A stretch of 11,881 nucleotides of DNA from a bacterium (GTDB taxonomy: Bacteria > Latescibacterota > UBA2968 > UBA8231): NCBI GenBank assembly GCA_027593305.1, contig JAQCJA010000099.1, positions 1 to 11,881 on the forward strand. Reading direction: 5' to 3'. The position numbers were made by a program, and so were the translations under genes. Below, one piece after another: positions 7,655 to 11,881 of this stretch (its first letter is position 1; the number at the start of each line of letters is the position of its first letter). The notes under the pieces were generated by a model. It had not been told where the DNA came from, ran no database searches, and saw only the letters and a list, made by a program, of their open reading frames with translations.

Positions 7655-9564
7655 TAGATGACTCCCAGTACGCCCTGACGGGTGACAGTGCCGCTGTCGC
7701 CGTCCAGCGAGATACGGTACAGATAGCTGCCAGGGGCTACGAGCAGACCCGCCTCGTCGGTACCATCCCAGACGGCGGCATGGTGGCCATCCGGGAGGTC
7801 CTCGTTGATGAGCCATCTCAGTCGGCGGCCACCGAGGTCGAAGATCTCCACACTCGCCCTGGTCGGGCGCGTGAGCTTGAACAGGTCGAAGGCGATGGTT
7901 GTGACGTCATTGAAGGTATCGCCATTCGGTGTCAGGACCGTCGTTGAGGGCGCTACGTTGTCAACAACCTGAAGTTCATTGCCTGCGGCAATACGAACCA
8001 CCAATTCCCCCCCGGGGAACTCGGCGTCGACATCTCCCGCCTCGGCTGTCTGGTACACGGATTCGAGTTTGCCATTGGCAATGCGCTGCTCAGAGACACG
8101 GGTCTCGAAACGGGTCGCATCGCGGAATACGGCGGCGTGGAACACGACCTGTACAAAGGTCCCGTCCTGGTCGATGCGCCGGCCGAAGAAGATCGTGAAG
8201 CCGTCGCCCGCACGAATGCTGGCAGAATAAGGGACAGGGACGTCATCGATCAGAACGCGGTCGATGGCCCTGACGCTGGCCCCGGTGAGGACCTCGAGTT
8301 GGCGGAATCCAGTGGCAACGGTGCGGTTGTTGGTGATCATGTGGGACAGGACGGACAGGGTGAATTCCTGCTCCTGTCCAGGCACCACTTCACGCGGGTA
8401 GACCTCGGCCTGCAGACGTTCGACAAGGGCCGGCTCAGCATATTCGAGAATCAGTCGACGGATGATCGTGCCTGGCTCGGAGAAGCGCAGGCGGAACTGT
8501 ACATAGGGGTGTAATGCCGTCGAGCGTATTACGCCAGCAGATACGGTCGACCACAAGGACCATTCCGGGTTCGGCTGCACCGGACCCTTCTCCTCTTCGG
8601 GCAGAGCGCCCCAGACGCCGGAGGAGACCAGGGTGACATCGTCGCCAACACCGGTGAACCGGTAGTGGAGAATGGGTGTGCGATCCGGTCCTGTTCGCGT
8701 CTGCATGACGACGGGCAGGTTGCTGATGTCACCCCCTTCGTAACGGACCTTGCCCCAGACGGGGAATGGGTTGCGCGCCGGGAGGGGAGTGCTCTGAAAT
8801 ACCCCCACAGGGACGGTGCCATCACCGTAGATCTCGATCTCGGCCAGTTCCCAGGGCTGCACAGCTTCGGTGCCAATCATTACATAACGAGCCTCACGAC
8901 TGGCGAAAATCCGATCGACGACGGGCTCGGCGTTTGGCAGAATGGAGCTGAAATTCAACTGGGAAATGCCGGTGAAGGGACCGGTGAGGCCGCCATTGGT
9001 GTTGAGCACGCCATCGGCATCAGAGGTTCCCACGACGAACTGTTGGGGAAAGCGGATCCGGTGTGCGTCATCGAGCCGAGGGTGCAGGCGGATGCGATTG
9101 ATGGAGAAACTCGCCCCCAGATCAACAACGATTCTTACGGCGCGAGGCACGCCGGTTTCGCCGGCATGATCGGGATCAAAGGCGGTCGCCCCATCGCTAT
9201 CGACAAGATATTCGAGGCCAGGCAGGGAACCCACGACTTCGACGAGGGAGTCCTCTTCAACCACCGAGTAGCTGGCAAAAATCCGCCCGCCGCGGCGGAG
9301 CACACCGGCGGACAGATTGTCGCCCGCCGTCACGTCCCATTTGAACAGGCTGTCATAGGTAACGGTGACTCTGTCGATGCTGCCCCAATCGGCGACGTTG
9401 CGCCAGCCGAATAGATTGCCGGCGCCCTGTCCCACAACGAGACTGTCGATCGCTTCGGCGTCAGACCAGGGCACCGCCAGGAAAAGGGCGACCAGCGCGG
9501 CGGCCCTGAGGGCGGACGTTCGAGTTGATACGGCATGCGTCAACAGGAAAACCGATCGATTCAA
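7651..9564 (-). CDS. Secreted discoidin-domain surface protein with TPNGD/FlgD-like C-terminus
   Basis: 637 residues from a TTG at 9564. An in-frame TAG lies four codons upstream (9576-9574), so the start cannot move far; a CTG at 9573 and a TTG at 9543 are alternatives, and no strong Shine-Dalgarno is visible. The signal peptide has its core at about 20-31 and cleaves near DAEA-ID (38). Residues 115-247 form a discoidin-like domain (RAVRIVVDLGASFSINRIRLHPR, closing WELAEIEIYGDG). Residues 270-535 are the beta-rich region shared with the two related proteins: TRTG with D-TP, EWSLWST, AEVYPREVVPGQE, FHAAVFRD, then a GD before the tail. TPNGDTFND (545-553) opens the FlgD-like domain (FDLGGRRLRW, AVWDGTDEAGL, PGSYLYRISL), ending GVLGVIY. 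It has no barrel gene directly after it; the next gene is a second cargo-type protein. It may head the second half of the operon after a 72-nt gap. Confidence 0.9.
   Translation of the reverse strand: MNRSVFLLTHAVSTRTSALRAAALVALFLAVPWSDAEAIDSLVVGQGAGNLFGWRNVADWGSIDRVTVTYDSLFKWDVTAGDNLSAGVLRRGGRIFASYSVVEEDSLVEVVGSLPGLEYLVDSDGATAFDPDHAGETGVPRAVRIVVDLGASFSINRIRLHPRLDDAHRIRFPQQFVVGTSDADGVLNTNGGLTGPFTGISQLNFSSILPNAEPVVDRIFASREARYVMIGTEAVQPWELAEIEIYGDGTVPVGVFQSTPLPARNPFPVWGKVRYEGGDISNLPVVMQTRTGPDRTPILHYRFTGVGDDVTLVSSGVWGALPEEEKGPVQPNPEWSLWSTVSAGVIRSTALHPYVQFRLRFSEPGTIIRRLILEYAEPALVERLQAEVYPREVVPGQEQEFTLSVLSHMITNNRTVATGFRQLEVLTGASVRAIDRVLIDDVPVPYSASIRAGDGFTIFFGRRIDQDGTFVQVVFHAAVFRDATRFETRVSEQRIANGKLESVYQTAEAGDVDAEFPGGELVVRIAAGNELQVVDNVAPSTTVLTPNGDTFNDVTTIAFDLFKLTRPTRASVEIFDLGGRRLRWLINEDLPDGHHAAVWDGTDEAGLLVAPGSYLYRISLDGDSGTVTRQGVLGVIY
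7662..7666 (-). promoter_or_regulatory. Ribosome binding site that decides the TTG start at 7654
   Basis: The minus strand reads GGGAG here, seven bases before TTG at 7654-7652. The spacing is close to ideal, and a signal peptide begins directly at that TTG, so this site supports TTG over the distant ATG at 7816. Confidence 0.6.
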
Positions 9565-9636
9565 AGGGGCCAGCTACGGTCACGGTTGCTGACGCACGAA
9601 GCGCCCCGCGGGTTGGTGTTCGGGGCATCCATCCAG
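9565..9636. other. 72-nt intergenic gap, the only real gap in the gene string; weak GC hairpin inside
   Basis: All other junctions here overlap or are separated by two bases. This gap holds an inverted repeat, GCCCCG at 9603-9608 and CGGGGC at 9621-9626, with a 12-base loop. No T-run follows on the minus strand, so a rho-independent terminator is not supported. No convincing -35/-10 pair was recognised. It could be an attenuator, an mRNA-processing site, or chance in GC-rich DNA. Confidence 0.4.
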
Positions 9637-10794
9637 TCAGTGATCGTCACGCACACAGCGAAAGCCGCTGTAATTGTGCCGTGTCTCCGGGGTATGGTGG
9701 CCACGGTACACGGTGCGCAACATGAAGGGGTAACTGATCCACGACCCACCCCGAAGCACACGCTCGTCTCCGGATGCGGGGCCTGTGGGGTTGTTGTGCG
9801 GGCTGTCTGCATAGAAGTACCCATAGTACCGGTCCTTCGTCCACTCCCAGACATTGCCCGCCATATCCAGAGCGCCCGTCGGTGAGACGCCCTGAGGGAA
9901 GCTACCCACCGGTGCGGTGTTGCGGTAGCCATCGTGGGCACTCTCGTGGCAGCAGTTCTCACTTCCGGCATTGGCCATCGGCACAGGGGTGTGTGAGCCA
10001 GACTCACCCCAGGGGTAGGTCCGCTGGTCCGTTCCCCGCGCCGCCCGTTCCCACTGCGCCTCGGTAGGCAGGCGCTTGCCGGCCCACCTGCAATATGCAT
10101 CGGCGTCATCCCAGGCGATCTGCACCACGGGATGGTCAAGGCGCCCTGTCAGTTCGCTTCCGGCGCCTGAGGGACGCCACCACGACGCCCCTTCCACCGT
10201 GTGATACCCACCATCGAGGTAGATCACCGACTGTCCCTCCCGCTCTGCAAGGGTCTGGAAGCCCGTGCTCTGCACAAAGCGCTGAAAGCAGCGATTCGTC
10301 GTCTCGTATCTGTCGATCCAATAGGCATCGAGAGTCACAAGGTGGACTGGACCCTCCTGACTGTCGCCTGCGTCCGTACCCATGCTGAAGTCACCGGCGG
10401 CTACCCGAATCATGTCGTGCCCACTGGGTACAGATGGTTCCGCCGAGACCAGGACCCGGATCGTGCAGACGTCGAACAGCGCCGGGGAGATGTCTGCCCC
10501 CATGTACCAGACCATGTGTCCGTCGCCGGCGGCGGTGCGACCCGCATCGCCGGCGACGCTGATCACCGGCAGATCCCAGGTTGCGCCGCCGTCGGCTGAT
10601 GCCTCCAGCACAACCCACCCCGAGTCGGGGGCAGAGACCTGAGGCAGAAGATCGGCGCCCCAGGAGTAATGGACATCGACCCAGGGCGTACCCGGACGCC
10701 GGACAGCGCGAACGTCGGCAAGTTCGGTGGCAGCCTGGCTTGCGGCACCCAGCCACAGGCAGCAGAAGGTGATCAGCAGCAGATGTCGCCTCAT
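9637..10794 (-). CDS. Secreted FGE/SUMF1-like protein lacking the catalytic cysteines
   Basis: 385 residues from the ATG at 10794, which overlaps the upstream stop as ATGA. The frame is open to 10860, but the extra 22 residues shadow the upstream gene and precede the signal peptide (1-21, ending ASQA-A). No lipobox is seen, so secretion by signal peptidase I is likely. Residues 25-120 form an N-terminal beta domain (VRAVRRPGTPWVDVHYSW, SADGGATWDLPV), a type often found before FGE domains in FCB-like bacteria. Residues 127-385 are the FGE-sulfatase fold: MIRVAAGDFSMGTD, YETTNRCFQRFV, HPVVQIAWDDADAYCRWAGKR, LPTEAQWERAARG, MAGNVWEWTKD, LRGGSW and GFRCVRD. In true FGEs the stretch after GGS holds two copper-binding cysteines (human Cys336 and Cys341). 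Here Ser354 and Leu359 occupy those places, so sulfatase activation is unlikely. The same non-catalytic fold is known in GldK/PorK of type IX secretion. A structural or binding role is inferred. Confidence 0.93.
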   Translation of the reverse strand: MRRHLLLITFCCLWLGAASQAATELADVRAVRRPGTPWVDVHYSWGADLLPQVSAPDSGWVVLEASADGGATWDLPVISVAGDAGRTAAGDGHMVWYMGADISPALFDVCTIRVLVSAEPSVPSGHDMIRVAAGDFSMGTDAGDSQEGPVHLVTLDAYWIDRYETTNRCFQRFVQSTGFQTLAEREGQSVIYLDGGYHTVEGASWWRPSGAGSELTGRLDHPVVQIAWDDADAYCRWAGKRLPTEAQWERAARGTDQRTYPWGESGSHTPVPMANAGSENCCHESAHDGYRNTAPVGSFPQGVSPTGALDMAGNVWEWTKDRYYGYFYADSPHNNPTGPASGDERVLRGGSWISYPFMLRTVYRGHHTPETRHNYSGFRCVRDDH

Positions 10795-11881
10795 CGGTGC
10801 CGCCGCCAGGTGACCAACAGAACTGTCAGCAGCACTGCGAGAGAAGCGGGAATCAGCCATTGTGTCAGGCCCGAGGGACGCACATCCGGCAGCGACTCGA
10901 TGGCGATCGACGCCAGGCCACCGTCGGTGAGGAGCCAGACGTCGCCATGATCGTCGTCGAGGATCTGGCGAACCACATTGCTCGGCAGCCCGTGGCTGGT
11001 GTTCAGTTGATGAAATGTCGTGCCATCATAACGCGCGGCGCCGCCGCCGAAAGTGCCGACCCATACCCCGCCGCGGCTGTCACAGTGCACGGCCCAGACA
11101 ACATTGGACGGTAACCCCTGCGCTCTGTCATAACGATGCCAGGCATCCCTCCGCCACTGGGCCAGGCCACCACCCGTTCCGACCCAGACGCTACCGAGTG
11201 CATCAACGGCGATATCACGTACGCTGGCATCCGGCAGCTGGGCCGTATGGTTGGTCGCCTCGAGAGCGCTGTCGTATTCGATCAATCCGTCTGGCCCCCC
11301 CGCCCATATGTGCCCCTTGCCGTCGACTGCAATGGCACGGACGGGCCCTCCCGAGGACAGTTCTACCGGTTTCAGGGCCAGAGAGCCGGAGTCGGCCCCG
11401 GCAAACCGAGTCAAGCCGGCACGGTTGCCGATCCAGAGTCGATCTTCCCGGTCCGTGGCAAGACGGTAGACAGGTGCCTCGATATCTGTCACGGGGAGAA
11501 ACTGCCCGTCGGCGTGGCGGACGAGGCCGGCCTCTGTCGCAAGCCAGAGGTCGCCATTCAGGGGGAGCAGATCGAGGACGCCGGCATCCGGAAGTTTCCG
11601 GTCGGGGGTATAGCGGCGCACATCGGTATCACTGGCGATCTGCAGGAGTCCACCCCCGCCGGGAGAGCCAACCCAAAGCATCTCGCCATCAACACTGAGG
11701 GGACCAAGGCCGCCAGCTGCCTGCACCTCAGCATGGTCAAAGGCTTCACAGGTGCTGGCACAGCGGAACAGAGCGCCATCGGCCGTGACCCAGGTATTGC
11801 CTGCGGCATCGCCTGCCAATCCGTGAATCTGAGCCATTGACCGGATGCCGGCCAGCCGCTGGCACCCGCCCTGACTGCAAC
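10791..11881 (-). CDS. Regulator-type beta-propeller protein with C-terminal transmembrane anchor; 5' end beyond the window
   Basis: The frame stays open through the window edge: 14 codons lie upstream of the first ATG (11837) with no stop. Those residues (C-x4-C-x-RLAGI) match the repeat pattern after it (C-x3-C-EAFDHAE), so the true start is probably outside and 362 residues are visible. Counting from Met 11837, eight blades carry the two-component-regulator propeller signature (hydrophobic-D-x-x-G-x-[VILT]-W-[VIL]-G/A-x-x-x-GL), at about 6-26, 45-67, 86-108, 122-145, 165-188, 205-228, 246-270 and 288-311. GLPSNVV occurs exactly at 241-247 and 283-289. Residues 324-343 form one transmembrane helix, followed by WRRHR and the stop. 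Full-length relatives often continue into a Y_Y_Y domain and a histidine kinase or GGDEF; none is present, and the stop overlaps the next gene as ATGA. Probably a surface or periplasmic propeller anchored by its C-terminus. Confidence 0.9.
   Translation of the reverse strand, partial: CSQGGCQRLAGIRSMAQIHGLAGDAAGNTWVTADGALFRCASTCEAFDHAEVQAAGGLGPLSVDGEMLWVGSPGGGGLLQIASDTDVRRYTPDRKLPDAGVLDLLPLNGDLWLATEAGLVRHADGQFLPVTDIEAPVYRLATDREDRLWIGNRAGLTRFAGADSGSLALKPVELSSGGPVRAIAVDGKGHIWAGGPDGLIEYDSALEATNHTAQLPDASVRDIAVDALGSVWVGTGGGLAQWRRDAWHRYDRAQGLPSNVVWAVHCDSRGGVWVGTFGGGAARYDGTTFHQLNTSHGLPSNVVRQILDDDHGDVWLLTDGGLASIAIESLPDVRPSGLTQWLIPASLAVLLTVLLVTWRRHR

Noticed and set aside
7655..7816. Longer N-terminus (ATG at 7816) for the protein starting at 7654
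   Set aside because: The extra 54 residues overlap the FlgD-like tail of the upstream gene in another frame and would bury the signal peptide.
8665..9414. 249-codon plus-strand open frame
   Set aside because: Antisense to the discoidin protein at 7651-9564; no domain or start context supports it.
9603..9626. Inverted repeat as a rho-independent terminator
   Set aside because: The stem is only 6 bp with a 12-base loop, and no T-run follows on the minus strand.
9637..10794. Active formylglycine-generating enzyme
   Set aside because: The two catalytic cysteine positions hold Ser and Leu, and no sulfatase gene is present in the window.
11136..11840. 234-codon plus-strand open frame
   Set aside because: Antisense to the propeller gene, whose eight repeated blades establish the minus-strand frame.

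Overview
The window is a GC-rich stretch in which all seven real genes lie on the minus strand, so transcription runs from high to low coordinates. Neighbours overlap or nearly touch at every junction but one, which suggests a single operon. Both outermost genes run off the window. Most products carry a signal peptide and look destined for the cell envelope or surface. C-terminal domains that open with a TPNGD-type motif and continue in an FlgD-like fold, discoidin-type domains, regulator-type propellers and a formylglycine-generating-enzyme-like (FGE-like) protein together point to an uncultured, high-GC member of the Fibrobacteres-Chlorobi-Bacteroidetes (FCB) superphylum or a neighbouring phylum such as Latescibacterota, Eisenbacteria or Gemmatimonadota. 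That placement is inference: there is no rRNA or housekeeping marker here.

Layout in transcription order. (1) 11881-10791: a beta-propeller protein of the two-component-regulator propeller type, open at its 5' end and closing with one transmembrane helix and a basic tail. (2) 10794-9637: a secreted FGE-like protein that lacks both catalytic cysteines. (3) 9564-7651: after a 72-nt gap, a secreted discoidin-domain protein with a TPNGD/FlgD-like C-terminus. (4) 7654-5144: a larger protein of the same type with two discoidin-like regions, probably starting at TTG. (5) 5144-2454: an 896-residue predicted outer-membrane protein with a central acidic, probably calcium-binding, insert. (6) 2451-478: a third discoidin/TPNGD protein. 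(7) 478-1: the N-terminal 159 residues of a paralogue of gene 5.

Genes 4-5 and 6-7 form a repeated two-gene unit: a TPNGD-tailed surface protein followed by a large outer-membrane protein, translationally coupled. In Bacteroidota, type B cargo of the type IX secretion system is often encoded beside a dedicated outer-membrane partner (SprB with SprF), and the GldK/PorK ring protein is itself a non-catalytic FGE fold. The locus can therefore be read as a divergent, possibly undescribed export or display system with matched cargo-barrel pairs, a pseudo-FGE accessory protein and a propeller anchor. Only the domains and gene order are seen; the secretion role is inferred.

No tRNA, rRNA, CRISPR array, insertion sequence or convincing terminator was seen. 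The long plus-strand open frames are antisense shadows of the minus-strand genes.
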